Shown: positions 15,869 through 24,808, counted from the stretch's first letter. The stretch is 64,000 nt of DNA from Luteolibacter pohnpeiensis (GCF_016595435.1 NZ_JAENIJ010000014.1:1-64000), one strand, 5' to 3'. The notes: generated by a model not told the origin, from the sequence alone. A program made the numbers and translations.

Positions 15869-16384
15869 ATGGCGATCTCTGCTAAAATCACACCGTGTCT
15901 TTGGTTTGATTCTGAAGCTGAACAGGCGGCTGAGTTTTACGTTTCGATCTTCAAAAACTCACGAATTGTCCGGAGGACTTACTATAGCGATGTAGGCAAA
16001 GAAATTCATGGTAGGGAGGCAGGGTCCGTCATGACGATCGAGTTCGAGCTGGAAGGGCAAACCTTCACGGCTTTGAACGGTGGTCCGCTGTTTACCTTAA
16101 CCGAAGCGATTTCATTCATGGTCGACTGTGCGGATCAGGCTGAAGTGGACTATTTCTGGGATCAGCTGAGTGATGGCGGACCGGAGGAGTCCCAACAATG
16201 CGGTTGGTTGAAAGATCGCTTTGGGGTGACTTGGCAAATCGTGCCATCGATTTTACCCGAATTGGTTACTGGGCCGGATCGGGAAAAATCCGACCGTGCG
16301 ATGAGTGCCATGTTGGAAATGAAAAAGTTAAACATTGCCGCACTTCAAGCAGCATATGAGGGCATCGATCCAATGGAGCCATAG
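15869..16384 (+). CDS. PhnB-like VOC protein (3-dmu-9_3-mt type)
   Basis: 171 residues with the pattern of the family named after 3-demethylubiquinone-9 3-methyltransferase: KITPCLWFDSEAEQAAEFY, VSIFKNSRI, VMTIEFELEGQTFTALNGG, then AEVDYFWDQLSDGG, GWLKDRFGVTWQIVP and a C-terminal RAMSAMLEMKKLNIAAL helix. Most members have no methyltransferase activity and the true role is unknown. It follows the other VOC gene at 21 bp, so they are probably co-transcribed. Confidence 0.87.
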   Translation: MAISAKITPCLWFDSEAEQAAEFYVSIFKNSRIVRRTYYSDVGKEIHGREAGSVMTIEFELEGQTFTALNGGPLFTLTEAISFMVDCADQAEVDYFWDQLSDGGPEESQQCGWLKDRFGVTWQIVPSILPELVTGPDREKSDRAMSAMLEMKKLNIAALQAAYEGIDPMEP

Positions 16385-16461
16385 TTTCTTTTGTATAAGT
16401 TCCGGTTTAAATTTGTGAAGTTGACGTAGTTTGGCTGTCGCCATTATTTCATACATCAATC

Positions 16462-17202
16462 ATGAAAATCTTAGATGGAAAACGGGCCTTGGTAACTGGT
16501 GGGAGTCGCGGAATCGGGGCTGGTATTGCCAAAGCGTTGGCCGCGGAAGGAGCGAGTGTGGTGATCACCTATGAACGTTCCGAGGAAAAGGCCCAGCAGG
16601 TCGTGCGCGAGATCGAAGAAGCAGGCGGTAAAGCGATCGCGATTGCTGCAGACAGCGCTGACCCAGCCGCTGTGAAAAATTCAGTCGAGCAGACAGTGGC
16701 CGCCTTGGGAGGATTGGATATTTTAGTCAATAACGCCGGTATTGGTCGCAGCGGAATGATCGCGGATATCAAACTGGAAGACCTCGATGCGATGTTGAAT
16801 GTGAATATTCGAGGCGTGGTTTTGACCAGCCAGGCGGCGATTCCCCACCTCGGTCAAGGCGGGCGGATTGTAAATATCGGCAGTTGCTTGGGAGAACGTG
16901 TCGGCTGGGGCGGTGTTACCGTCTATTCCATGACGAAGGCAGCGCTGAACATTTTTTCGCGCGGGCTATCCCGGGAACTTGGACCTATGGGAATCACGGT
17001 CAATACGGTTCAGCCAGGGCCGACAGATACGGATATGAATCCAGCAGACGGCCCGGCGGCGGACGGAATGCGGAAAGTGATGTCACTTGGTCATTACGGC
17101 ACGGTGGAAGATATTGCTGCAGCCGTGGTTTTCTTGGCTGGGCCAAGCGGTCGTCAAATTACCGGTACGGCAATCACCGTAGACGGTGGACTCAATGCCT
17201 GA
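16462..17202 (+). CDS. SDR family oxidoreductase (FabG-like)
   Basis: 246 residues, classical short-chain dehydrogenase length. Cofactor loop TGGSRGIGAGIAKAL near residues 12-26, the structural NNAGIG at about 90, and the catalytic YSMTKAALN (Tyr and Lys of YxxxK) near 155 with the preceding Ser in NIGSCLG. The C-terminal TVQPGPTDTDMNPADG and GTAITVDGGLNA are usual for FabG-like SDRs that use NADP(H). The substrate is unknown; the gene is not in a fatty-acid operon, so it is likely an accessory SDR. The strong hairpin at 17206-17260 follows directly. Confidence 0.92.
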   Translation: MKILDGKRALVTGGSRGIGAGIAKALAAEGASVVITYERSEEKAQQVVREIEEAGGKAIAIAADSADPAAVKNSVEQTVAALGGLDILVNNAGIGRSGMIADIKLEDLDAMLNVNIRGVVLTSQAAIPHLGQGGRIVNIGSCLGERVGWGGVTVYSMTKAALNIFSRGLSRELGPMGITVNTVQPGPTDTDMNPADGPAADGMRKVMSLGHYGTVEDIAAAVVFLAGPSGRQITGTAITVDGGLNA

Positions 17203-17205
17203 TGA

Positions 17206-17260
17206 GCCAACTGGAATTCATCCGTCTGCATGAATGGCGACGGATGAATTCTGATTTGGC
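17206..17260. terminator. Long bidirectional hairpin terminator
   Basis: A perfect 13-bp stem, GAATTCATCCGTC (17214-17226) with GACGGATGAATTC (17239-17251), is extended outside by GCCAA/TTGGC pairing. It sits between the stop of the SDR gene and the stop of the convergent YHS-like gene. No T-run is present, but size and position point to termination for both strands. Confidence 0.65.
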
Positions 17261-17268
17261 ATATCAAA

Positions 17269-17637
17269 TCAAGACTGGCTGTCCTTGGTTGCTTCTTTGA
17301 GCTTGGCCATGAATTTCTCCGGGTCTTTTTTGAAATCCGGGAGACAGTGCTTGCAGCAGAACTTAATCAACTGGCCTTTGTAGACGAGCTCGGGAGGTGT
17401 TCCCATCGTGCCTACTTCTTCACCGGACACGAGGCAGACTGTGAGCGGGTATGGCTTTGCATCGGCAGGAGCTACATCATTGAATCCTGCAGGCAAAGTT
17501 TCGGTTTCTGTCGCAACTTCAGCCGGGGCGGCTGGGGCTTCGGCACTTTCTGTTTTCGTGGTTTCCGTTTTTTTAGGTTGGCAGGCAGCGAGTGCAAGGG
17601 CCGCTGCAGCGAAGGTCAGGATTCGGGTTGGTTTCAT
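17269..17637 (-). CDS. YHS-like small lipoprotein, metal-associated
   Basis: 122 residues with a lipoprotein signal (lipobox LAAC, Cys19), a Glu/Thr/Ala-rich linker (~20-60), and a compact C-terminal domain PYPLTVCLVSGEEVGTMG followed by VYKGQLIKFCCKHCLPDFKK. The C-x-x-S-G-E start and the FCCKHC segment resemble the YHS metal-binding domain found with copper ATPases and efflux proteins. It is the last gene of the cusCBA-type operon, 28 bp after cusA, so handling of the exported metal in the periplasm is a reasonable inference. Confidence 0.8.
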   Translation of the reverse strand: MKPTRILTFAAAALALAACQPKKTETTKTESAEAPAAPAEVATETETLPAGFNDVAPADAKPYPLTVCLVSGEEVGTMGTPPELVYKGQLIKFCCKHCLPDFKKDPEKFMAKLKEATKDSQS

Positions 17638-17665
17638 ATTCGTATTTGTTTGGAGTGATGGGTTG

Positions 17666-20600
17666 TTAGTCGGGTGAGTTGAGATGGAGCGACTGATGCA
17701 GCGTTCCTTTTTTGAATTCCCGGCTTCGCAGCCAGAGGAAAATCACAGGTGTGACAATGAGAATGTGAAGCAGGCTGGAAATCATTCCGCCGATGACTGG
17801 AGTCGCAAGTGGTTTCATCACTTCCGCTCCTTGACGATGGCTCCACATGATGGGCAGCAAACTGGCGACGATGGTGGCCACGGTCATGACCTTGGGTCGA
17901 AGGCGCAACCGGGCGCCATCTTTTACCGCCTGCACCAGATCAGCATGGGTGAAGGCAGAGCCCAATTCGCGGAGCCGATCCCGCACGGTTTCTTCGAGGT
18001 AGACGACCATCACGACGCCAGTCTGAACCGCCGTTCCGAAAAGCGCAATGTATCCGACCCAAACCGCGCCATTGAAGTGATAGCCTAGGATTTTTTGAAG
18101 AAGGACACCGCCACTCAAAGCAAATGGAACCGCAAGCATCACGTGGGCTGCCTCAAGTGCGCTGTGATAAACGAAATAGAGGAGGACAAAAATCACCATC
18201 AACACGAGCGGGAAAACCAATGTCATGGTTTTCGCAAAGCGACGTTGGTTTTCGAAATCGCCGGTGAGCTTGTAGGTCATGCCTTCCATGTCGAAATGGG
18301 CGAGCTTTTGTTCCACTTCTTCGACGAAGCTACCGAGGTCGCGATCGCGAACATTTGCCTGCACGAACGATCGCAGCATGCCGTTCTCCGACGCGATTTC
18401 ATTGGCCCCGATGTCGCGGCTGATTTTGGCGACCATGGCAAGTGGGATGTAGGGCATGGGTTGGGAATTTCCTTCACCGGCCATTCCGGGTTTGGTGGCG
18501 ATGAGAATCCGGCCGAGTTTTTCAATGTCATCGCGCTCGCTACGCTCAACCCGAATCTGGATCGGAAAGCGCTCACGGCCTTCGATGGTTGTGCTGACAT
18601 TCTTGCCGCCGATGGACACTTCGACTGCATCGAGCACATCTTTGGCGCTCAAGCCGTAGCGCGCCATGGCTTTGCGATCGACCTGAATGTTGAGGTAGGG
18701 CTTGCCCTGCACGCGCGATGGCGAGACGCCGTCTGCGCCAGGAATGGCTTTCACCAGCTTTTCAATTTCCAGGGCCTTGCGTTGGATTTTATCGAGATCA
18801 TCGCCGTAAATCTTGATGCCGACCTGAGCGCGAATGCCGGTGTAGAGCATCAAAATCCGATTTTCGATCGGTTGCAAAAATGCCGGGACGTAGCCGGGGA
18901 CGAGCTTCATTTTCTCGGTTAGCTCGGCCTTGAGTTTCGCGGTCGTCATGCCCTTGCGCCACTCAGGATTGCGTTTCATTCCGAAAATCCCATTCGGGAT
19001 GTATTCGGGTTTCAGCAAGATCGTGGTCTCTAACATTTCGGTCGGTGCCGGATCGGTCGCGGTTTCGAATCGGCCCAGTTTGCCGGCGACATTTGCCACT
19101 TCCGGTGTTTCCGCGATGATCCGATCCTGCCAGGACATGACACGCTGGATTTCTGTTAGGCCGGTCTTTGGCATCATCACCGGCATGAAGAGCAGGCTGC
19201 CTTCGTTGAGTGGTGGCATGAATTCCTTGCCAAAGCCAGTGACCATTGCGGCAACCCTTGGATGACCGGAATCGGCGATTTTTCGAATGACCGGTCGAGG
19301 CAAACCGAAGGCTTCTAACAAGGCCACGGAAAGAATGACGCAGGCGGCGGCAACCACGGTCTTCTTGTGATTGAGCGCCCAATTGAGCACCGGATCATAG
19401 AGGCGGAGCAGGAATCTCATGATGAAATTCCGATCCTCGGAATGGAAGGGACCGCGCACCAGAATCGAGCAAAGCACCGGCACCAATGTGACGGCCAGCA
19501 GGCTGGAACCGATCATGGCGAAGGTCTTGGTAAACGCCAGCGGATGGAACAGTTTGCCTTCCTGGCCGGTCAGCGCGAACACCGGGACGAATGCGAGGAT
19601 GATGATGGCCATGGCGAAAAAGATCGGGCGGCCGACTTGTTTGCTCGCTACCAGTGCGGTTTCCCAGGTTTCGCGGGCAGTGAGTTTTTCGCCCTTTGCC
19701 GCCTCCGCTTTTTCACCATGCCGTAGCACGTTTTCCGTGACCACGATGGCGGCATCGACCAATACGCCGATGGCGATCGCGATGCCTGTTAGAGACATGA
19801 TGTTGCTGCTGATATCGAATTGCTTCATCAGCAAAAACGAGATCAGGATCGAGATCGGTAGCGGCAGTGTCACGATCAGGATGCTGCGGAAATGCCACAG
19901 GAAAAGAACGTGGGCCAGCGTGACCAGAATGATTTCCTCGATCAATGCATGCTTCAGCGTGCCAATCGTGTGGTCGATCAGTTCGCTACGGTCGTAGAAA
20001 GGCTTGATGGTAACGCCGGGCGGCAGGCTCGATTGAATTTGGGTGACCTTTTGTTTCACCCGCTCAATCACGGCCTTCGCGTTTTCTCCGGTGCGCATGA
20101 CGACGGTTCCGCCGACGGCTTCATGGCCATTGAGGTCAAGCGCGCCACGTCGGAAATCCCCGCCGATTTGCACCGTGGCGATGTCCTTTAAATAAATTGG
20201 AGTACCATCTACGGCTTTAATCGTAGTCAATTCCAGATCTTCCGTGCTGGTTACCAAGCCGATTCCGCGCAGGACGAACTCCGCGCCATTTTCCTCAACC
20301 ACTTTTCCGCCGACATTGAGGTTGGCGTCCTGAACCGCACTCATCACCTCCTGAAGCGTCACATTCGAAGCGCGCATTTTAGTGGAGGAAAGCTCGATCT
20401 GGTATTGTTTCACGAATCCGCCGATGCTTGCGACTTCGGCGACGCCTTGCACGCTGGCGAGTTGATAGCGAACATACCAGTCCTGGATCGATCGGAGCCG
20501 CGCGAGATCGTATCCACCGTTCGGAGCCTTAGCTGGATCGACATCAAGGTAATATTGATAGACCCAGCCAAGACCGGTGGCGTCGGGTCCGAGTTGTGGA

Positions 20601-20977
20601 GTGACCCCTTCCGGCATCGAGCTTTGCAGATAGTTCAATCGCTCAAGCACGCGGCTCCGGGCGAAGTACTGATCTACGCCGTCTTCAAAGATGATCGTGC
20701 TCAAGGAAAAGCCGAACATTGAGCTGGCTCGCACTTCTTTTACACCGGCAAGTCCTTGAAGGCCGGTGGTCATGGGGTAGGTAATTTGATCCTCAACCTC
20801 CTGGGGACTGCGTCCCGGCCAATCCGCGTAAACGAGAACCTGATTTTCCGTTAGATCCGGAAAGGCATCGACCGGCGTTTGATAGACCGCGCGAATGCCA
20901 AGTGCGACGATCAACAGGGTGGCACAGGCGACGAGGAACCGGTTTTTCAGGCTCCATTCAATGATGCGTTCGATCAT
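17666..20977 (-). CDS. cusA: Heavy-metal RND efflux pump, CusA/CzcA family
   Basis: 1103 residues, slightly longer than typical CusA. Inner-membrane proton-driven pump that exports Cu+/Ag+ or divalent metals through a tripartite complex. N terminus MIERIIEWSLKNRFLV is standard, as is the TM4 motif GIAIAIGVLVDAAIVVTENVL with the proton-relay Asp and Glu. The porter domain contains FMPPLNEGSLLFMPVMMPKT, with the methionines common in the Cu/Ag branch. A ~20-residue insert (LPRPVIRKIADSGHPRVAAM) follows the TM segment after residue ~550. Encoded 9 bp after cusB and upstream of the YHS-like gene. Which metal is moved cannot be proved from sequence; the partner's metal-binding domain favours Cu/Ag. 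Confidence 0.93.
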   Translation of the reverse strand: MIERIIEWSLKNRFLVACATLLIVALGIRAVYQTPVDAFPDLTENQVLVYADWPGRSPQEVEDQITYPMTTGLQGLAGVKEVRASSMFGFSLSTIIFEDGVDQYFARSRVLERLNYLQSSMPEGVTPQLGPDATGLGWVYQYYLDVDPAKAPNGGYDLARLRSIQDWYVRYQLASVQGVAEVASIGGFVKQYQIELSSTKMRASNVTLQEVMSAVQDANLNVGGKVVEENGAEFVLRGIGLVTSTEDLELTTIKAVDGTPIYLKDIATVQIGGDFRRGALDLNGHEAVGGTVVMRTGENAKAVIERVKQKVTQIQSSLPPGVTIKPFYDRSELIDHTIGTLKHALIEEIILVTLAHVLFLWHFRSILIVTLPLPISILISFLLMKQFDISSNIMSLTGIAIAIGVLVDAAIVVTENVLRHGEKAEAAKGEKLTARETWETALVASKQVGRPIFFAMAIIILAFVPVFALTGQEGKLFHPLAFTKTFAMIGSSLLAVTLVPVLCSILVRGPFHSEDRNFIMRFLLRLYDPVLNWALNHKKTVVAAACVILSVALLEAFGLPRPVIRKIADSGHPRVAAMVTGFGKEFMPPLNEGSLLFMPVMMPKTGLTEIQRVMSWQDRIIAETPEVANVAGKLGRFETATDPAPTEMLETTILLKPEYIPNGIFGMKRNPEWRKGMTTAKLKAELTEKMKLVPGYVPAFLQPIENRILMLYTGIRAQVGIKIYGDDLDKIQRKALEIEKLVKAIPGADGVSPSRVQGKPYLNIQVDRKAMARYGLSAKDVLDAVEVSIGGKNVSTTIEGRERFPIQIRVERSERDDIEKLGRILIATKPGMAGEGNSQPMPYIPLAMVAKISRDIGANEIASENGMLRSFVQANVRDRDLGSFVEEVEQKLAHFDMEGMTYKLTGDFENQRRFAKTMTLVFPLVLMVIFVLLYFVYHSALEAAHVMLAVPFALSGGVLLQKILGYHFNGAVWVGYIALFGTAVQTGVVMVVYLEETVRDRLRELGSAFTHADLVQAVKDGARLRLRPKVMTVATIVASLLPIMWSHRQGAEVMKPLATPVIGGMISSLLHILIVTPVIFLWLRSREFKKGTLHQSLHLNSPD

Positions 20978-20986
20978 GGCAGTGGA

Positions 20987-22669
20987 TCAGGGATTGAGTT
21001 GTTCGCCGCAATCGATCATCTCCGAACCAAAGAATGGATTTTGTATGGGGCGGACACCGATCTGAATCCAGCGGCCTTGATCGCCGGCATCCGGGACGGC
21101 TTTGTTCACCATCGGGCATTGCCATATCTGCATGCTTGGAAAATCTTTTATGCTTCGAAGTGGCTGCAGCACCTCGGTCGCAGCCATCGTGAAAGTGAGG
21201 AATCTAGATCGGGCTTCGCCGATGCTGTCCGATCCATGAAAATGGCGGGCGTTGTTCAGTGCTTCCAGTTTGTCAGAGGGAATTTTCAGTCCGGCCAGGG
21301 CACCCGTCAGTGCGGATGTTTGCTGCATCACCGGCGTGCTCACTTGGTTGAACTTAGCGAGATCATCAGCAGCGAGCGCGGCGGCCATCGCGTCCGCCGA
21401 AGTGAGAAACTGATGGATCACTTGTTTTTGCGATTCGGAAAGGGTGGGCTGGTCGGAAGTATCGACGGGTTCAGGTTTTGCACGAAATGTCTGGTTCATT
21501 TCGGCTTGTCCATCGATGAGAAGATTGCCGTTGGTGACGACCTTATCGCCTTCTGTTAGGCCAGATTTTACCTCGATCCATGCGTCTCCGCGACGTCCTG
21601 TCTGGATCGCGACCTGGCGATAAGCGCCTCCACCTTGATCCACGTAAACGACGGCTTGCGGCCCGGTCTTGATGATTGCCGATTTGGGAATCGCCAGCAC
21701 CGGCTGGGTATCGATCTCCACTTCGGCATCCGCATAGACATTGCGCAGAAGTTCGCGTTGGCCGTTGACTTCGGGATTGGGAATTTCAACCCGGACCTGG
21801 GTGGATCGGGTCGAAGGGTCCAGATTCGGATCGATGAAAGTGACCTTGCCGGTGAAGGTTTTTCCCGGTCGGGACGGGGTGGTGAGCCGGACGGTTTGGC
21901 CGAGCTGAATCGATGATAGATCGGATTCGTAGGCAATGAATTGGAACCACATGGTTGAGAAATCCGCGATCTCGAACAGCTTCTGCCCCGTTGTCACATA
22001 TTGTCCCTCGTAGACATCCTGCGCGACGACGGTGCCGCCGATTGGGGCGAGAATCTGACTGACCAGCGCTTCGGCCGACTTGTTAGGGAGCGCATCAATT
22101 TGCTCTGGAGTAAGTCCCATCTGGCGAAGCCGGAGCGCAGTGTTGGTTTTCAGATCGCCGCTGAGCTGCCGGTATTCCCGTTCGGCTTGAAGCAAGGATG
22201 GACTGTAGAAATCGGCCAAGGGTTGACCTTCTTTTACTTCGGCGCCGACGTAGTTGATGTGCAGTTTTTCAATCCTGCCATCAATGTAAGCGGAAATGAT
22301 GCGATGGCGTGACATGTCATCATCGATCGTCCCAGCGACCTGAAGGGTTTCGTTCAACGGCCTGATTTTTGCCTCCGCTGTCTCAACGTTGATCACGCGA
22401 ATCTGGCTTTTGCTGAGCGTGATCGTGTTGGCATTCGCTGCGTTGTCGAATGCCTCTTCGCCTGGATAGATCGGAGTCAATTCCATGCCGCAAATCGTGC
22501 AACGGCCCGGCTTGTCACTTTTGATCCAGGGATGCATCGGGCTCTGATAGTAGAGCGGCTTCGGTTTGGATGACGCGGATTGCGTAGCGGACGAACGGTT
22601 GCTCTGGATGAACCAGGTGACGCCAGCGGCTAGCCCGGCAGAGATGAGAATGATGAGGATGGTTTTCAT
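20987..22669 (-). CDS. cusB: RND efflux periplasmic adaptor (CusB-like) with heavy-metal-binding domain
   Basis: 560 residues. Signal/anchor helix at 1-20; residues ~41-70 form a heavy-metal-binding domain, YYQSPMHPWI followed by CTICGMELTPIYPGEE, as in CusB and ZneB relatives. Membrane-fusion modules follow: barrel-sandwich (DDMSRHRIISAYIDGRIEKL), a helical hairpin, lipoyl return (ILAPIGGTVVAQDVYEGQYV) and beta barrel (VRLTTPSRPGKTFTGKVTFIDP). The C-terminal ~150 residues resemble the DUF3347 domain found fused to copper adaptors, with late WQCPMVNKAV repeating a C-P-M metal motif. Located between cusC (12 bp) and cusA (9 bp) in one operon. Confidence 0.92.
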   Translation of the reverse strand: MKTILIILISAGLAAGVTWFIQSNRSSATQSASSKPKPLYYQSPMHPWIKSDKPGRCTICGMELTPIYPGEEAFDNAANANTITLSKSQIRVINVETAEAKIRPLNETLQVAGTIDDDMSRHRIISAYIDGRIEKLHINYVGAEVKEGQPLADFYSPSLLQAEREYRQLSGDLKTNTALRLRQMGLTPEQIDALPNKSAEALVSQILAPIGGTVVAQDVYEGQYVTTGQKLFEIADFSTMWFQFIAYESDLSSIQLGQTVRLTTPSRPGKTFTGKVTFIDPNLDPSTRSTQVRVEIPNPEVNGQRELLRNVYADAEVEIDTQPVLAIPKSAIIKTGPQAVVYVDQGGGAYRQVAIQTGRRGDAWIEVKSGLTEGDKVVTNGNLLIDGQAEMNQTFRAKPEPVDTSDQPTLSESQKQVIHQFLTSADAMAAALAADDLAKFNQVSTPVMQQTSALTGALAGLKIPSDKLEALNNARHFHGSDSIGEARSRFLTFTMAATEVLQPLRSIKDFPSMQIWQCPMVNKAVPDAGDQGRWIQIGVRPIQNPFFGSEMIDCGEQLNP

Positions 22670-22681
22670 CGGACGGAAAAG

Positions 22682-23920
22682 TTAAGGACGGGGAACGAGG
22701 AGGTTCAGTTGCTCGATCGCGGCGAGTTGCATCGCAACGAATCGACGTTGTTGCAGCTCGATCGAAAACAGGCTGCGGTTGGCATCGAGTAGATCGGTTA
22801 GTGGTGACTCCGAGCTGATCCAAGCGGCTTCGATGGAGCGTTTGGCGGCATCGGCTTTTTCGTAAACCTCGCCAGCGTAAGCGCGTGCCTGGGCGGCGGC
22901 ATTCGCGGCGTCGGTGACAGATGAAAGAACTTGGTCGGCGACGTTCAATCGAGCCGTCTCGACATCCTGGACCGCTGCTTTTTGTCGGAGTTCTGCGGCG
23001 TGGATTTGCGCGTCATAGGAGGCGTGATTGATAATGGGCAGGCTCATTTTCAGACCGATGCCGACACTCCTGACATCGCCACCCGAGTAGATCGCGGATT
23101 CCACGCCGACGGCAAATTGCGGCAGCCTGTTGCGATCGGCGATGCGAACCTCTGCATCCGCGGCGTGCGCCATTTCCTCCATCGATCGGACCTCGGGGTT
23201 CAGCCTCTGGATGCGCGCGATCTCCGAACTGGCGATGGGTGTCGGTGCAGGATTCAGGGTGAGGGTGAGCGTTGGCCATTGCGATTCCAAAGGGCGCCCG
23301 AGTCGCAGGTTCAGGCTTTGGGAAATGCTATCCCGGCTGCGCTTTGCGGCGGCGAGCACTTGGTTTTCCTGCGCAAGTTCGCTTTCCAATCGCAGTGCAT
23401 CCGCGCTGGTGGAACCCGGGTTGATCGCTTTTTCCTTCGCGTTTTCGACCATCGATTTCAGCCAGTCGATTTGCGATGTTTGAAGGCGGATCGATTCATC
23501 CGCCAGGGCGAGTTCGATTGCGTCGTTGGCAGCGGCGGCACCGACTTGCAGCGCCGACATCCGGGCATTTTCCCGCTTCGCGCGCTCAATCGCTTCGGCT
23601 TTCGAGATCTTGGCTGCATAAAGCCCGGGTTTGGGGAGCGGTTGTTCAAAGCTGAGCCGGATGTCACCTTGGTTGGCGCGCATTGGGCTTTCAGCACCCA
23701 TCAGCGAGAGGCCAACCCTCGGATCGTCCCAAAGCCGGACGCCCCGGATGTCTACGAGGGCGGCGTCGCTTGTTAGAGCCGAGGATTTGGCAGCGGGATG
23801 GTGGGCCGCCGCTTCTTTGCGGATGGAATCGAGGAAAGAATCGTTAACGAGTTTAGGTTCCTGCGCGTGCAGGGATCCGGCCACGCAAAGGCCGGCAAAG
23901 ATCGGTCGGATCAAGTTCAT
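22682..23920 (-). CDS. cusC: Outer-membrane efflux channel, TolC/CusC family
   Basis: 412 residues with a signal peptide (FAGLCVAGSLHAQ, cleavage after about residue 19). Two internally similar helical halves typical of OEP proteins: RLSFEQPLPKPGLYAAKISKAEAI early and GIGLKMSLPIINHASYDAQIHAAEL later, with long coiled-coil stretches rich in Ala/Glu/Gln. Forms the trimeric exit duct for CusAB. No lipobox Cys was seen, unlike E. coli CusC. First of the three pump genes; the 12-bp palindrome TGGAATTTCCAA lies 21 bp upstream of its ATG. Confidence 0.88.
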   Translation of the reverse strand: MNLIRPIFAGLCVAGSLHAQEPKLVNDSFLDSIRKEAAAHHPAAKSSALTSDAALVDIRGVRLWDDPRVGLSLMGAESPMRANQGDIRLSFEQPLPKPGLYAAKISKAEAIERAKRENARMSALQVGAAAANDAIELALADESIRLQTSQIDWLKSMVENAKEKAINPGSTSADALRLESELAQENQVLAAAKRSRDSISQSLNLRLGRPLESQWPTLTLTLNPAPTPIASSEIARIQRLNPEVRSMEEMAHAADAEVRIADRNRLPQFAVGVESAIYSGGDVRSVGIGLKMSLPIINHASYDAQIHAAELRQKAAVQDVETARLNVADQVLSSVTDAANAAAQARAYAGEVYEKADAAKRSIEAAWISSESPLTDLLDANRSLFSIELQQRRFVAMQLAAIEQLNLLVPRP

Positions 23921-23940
23921 GAGTCATGTGAGTCAATGGA

Positions 23941-23952
23941 TGGAATTTCCAA
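23941..23952. promoter_or_regulatory. Repeated palindrome TGGAATTTCCAA upstream of cusC
   Basis: TGGAATTTCCAA, containing the 11-bp palindrome TGGAATTTCCA, starts 21 bp upstream of the cusC ATG. The identical 12-mer occurs at 24422-24433 at a similar distance before the next gene upstream. Exact repetition within 500 bp at equivalent places suggests a regulator site. Confidence 0.45.
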
Positions 23953-24026
23953 ATTGCCCGTGTCCCGGTTACGGAAAAATTACCGTTATCGATGGATGGG
24001 CACAGTACGCCTGTCAGGGCGCAAAC

Positions 24027-24395
24027 TCAGATGACATAACTGCAGAAGGCCACGGAAAGCGGCACTCCTTCATAACCGACGTTCAGATCAGCAGGCACGC
24101 TCGGCGGGGCGACCGGAAGCCCGGAAGCAATCAACATCCCCGGCTCATGGTCGAGCTCGACGGGCGCGGGAAATTCGAGTTTCAGCTGTGCGGTTGCCGG
24201 AGCAATCGGCGCGGGCTTTGGCTCGTCTTCGCTGTTCGAGGCACACGGGCATGAGGCTTGGTCAGCGCAGCATGACATTGTGTGCGACTTCATTGGCGCG
24301 CAATCGTCGGTCGTCAGGCAAGCAAGGCCAGCCTGCACCTGGGAGAGCTGCAGCAGCAGTCCCAGAAAAAGTGCGACGATGGATTTGATTGCCAT
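24027..24395 (-). CDS. Small Cys-rich secreted protein of the metal-efflux operon
   Basis: 122 residues from ATG 24395 (MAIKSIVALFLGLLLQ). A signal peptide (about 1-22) precedes a Cys cluster: C26, C32, C42, C43, C49 and C51 within 26 residues, with His and Met between them (DDCAPMKSHTMSCCADQ then CPC). The remainder is Pro/Ala-rich. I do not recognise a family. Cys/Met/His density and position at the head of the cusCBA genes (107 bp upstream of cusC) suggest a periplasmic metal buffer or sensor. An upstream Val/Leu-type start to 24464 is possible but would hide the signal peptide. Confidence 0.7.
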   Translation of the reverse strand: MAIKSIVALFLGLLLQLSQVQAGLACLTTDDCAPMKSHTMSCCADQASCPCASNSEDEPKPAPIAPATAQLKLEFPAPVELDHEPGMLIASGLPVAPPSVPADLNVGYEGVPLSVAFCSYVI

Positions 24396-24421
24396 GAACG
24401 GAGCTACAATAACCGAACTTT

Positions 24422-24433
24422 TGGAATTTCCAA
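24422..24433. promoter_or_regulatory. Repeated palindrome TGGAATTTCCAA upstream of the Cys-rich gene
   Basis: Second copy of the 12-mer, here extended to the perfect 13-bp palindrome TTGGAATTTCCAA (24421-24433), 27 bp upstream of the Cys-rich gene's ATG. It probably marks the operon promoter; the copy at 23941-23952 may serve an internal one. Confidence 0.45.
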
Positions 24434-24460
24434 GTCGAGTTTCAGAGTTGGCTAAATTGG

Positions 24461-24808
24461 TCACTCTATCGAATCGATTTGAACTTCGATTCCAAATCCG
24501 CAGTTCACTGCAAACTCAAGGAGGGTTGGCGTCAGGCTGATCGGCTGAAAAGAGGAAGTCGTGATCGCCAGATGAAGTGTGTAGTCCGACGAACCGTCTT
24601 TTAGTTTTTCTAATGTTGCTCGATGCGGATCGAGTTGATTCAGAAGATGTGAAATCTGCTTCGGCCAATCTTGCTCTTGTCTCAACGTGGTTAATTCCAA
24701 TACCCAAAGGCCACCCACCGCAGCGATCTTTTCAAAACCTGGAATCGATTCCTGACCGTTTCGGCGGCATCGCAGCAGAGCGTTGGCAATGGAGATGTCC
24801 AAACTCAC
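24461..24808 (-). CDS. DUF4279-like small protein
   Basis: 115 residues starting at GTG 24808, whose GTGA overlaps the TGA of the DUF1552 gene, indicating translational coupling. Pattern GGLWVLEL, then a helix around PKQISHLLNQLDPHRATLEKL, a strand DYTLHLAITTSS and SLTPTLLEFAVNCGFGIEVQI fits DUF4279, a small alpha/beta domain of unknown function sometimes linked to toxin immunity. No signal peptide, so cytoplasmic, unlike its exported operon partners. Confidence 0.65.
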   Translation of the reverse strand: MSLDISIANALLRCRRNGQESIPGFEKIAAVGGLWVLELTTLRQEQDWPKQISHLLNQLDPHRATLEKLKDGSSDYTLHLAITTSSFQPISLTPTLLEFAVNCGFGIEVQIDSIE

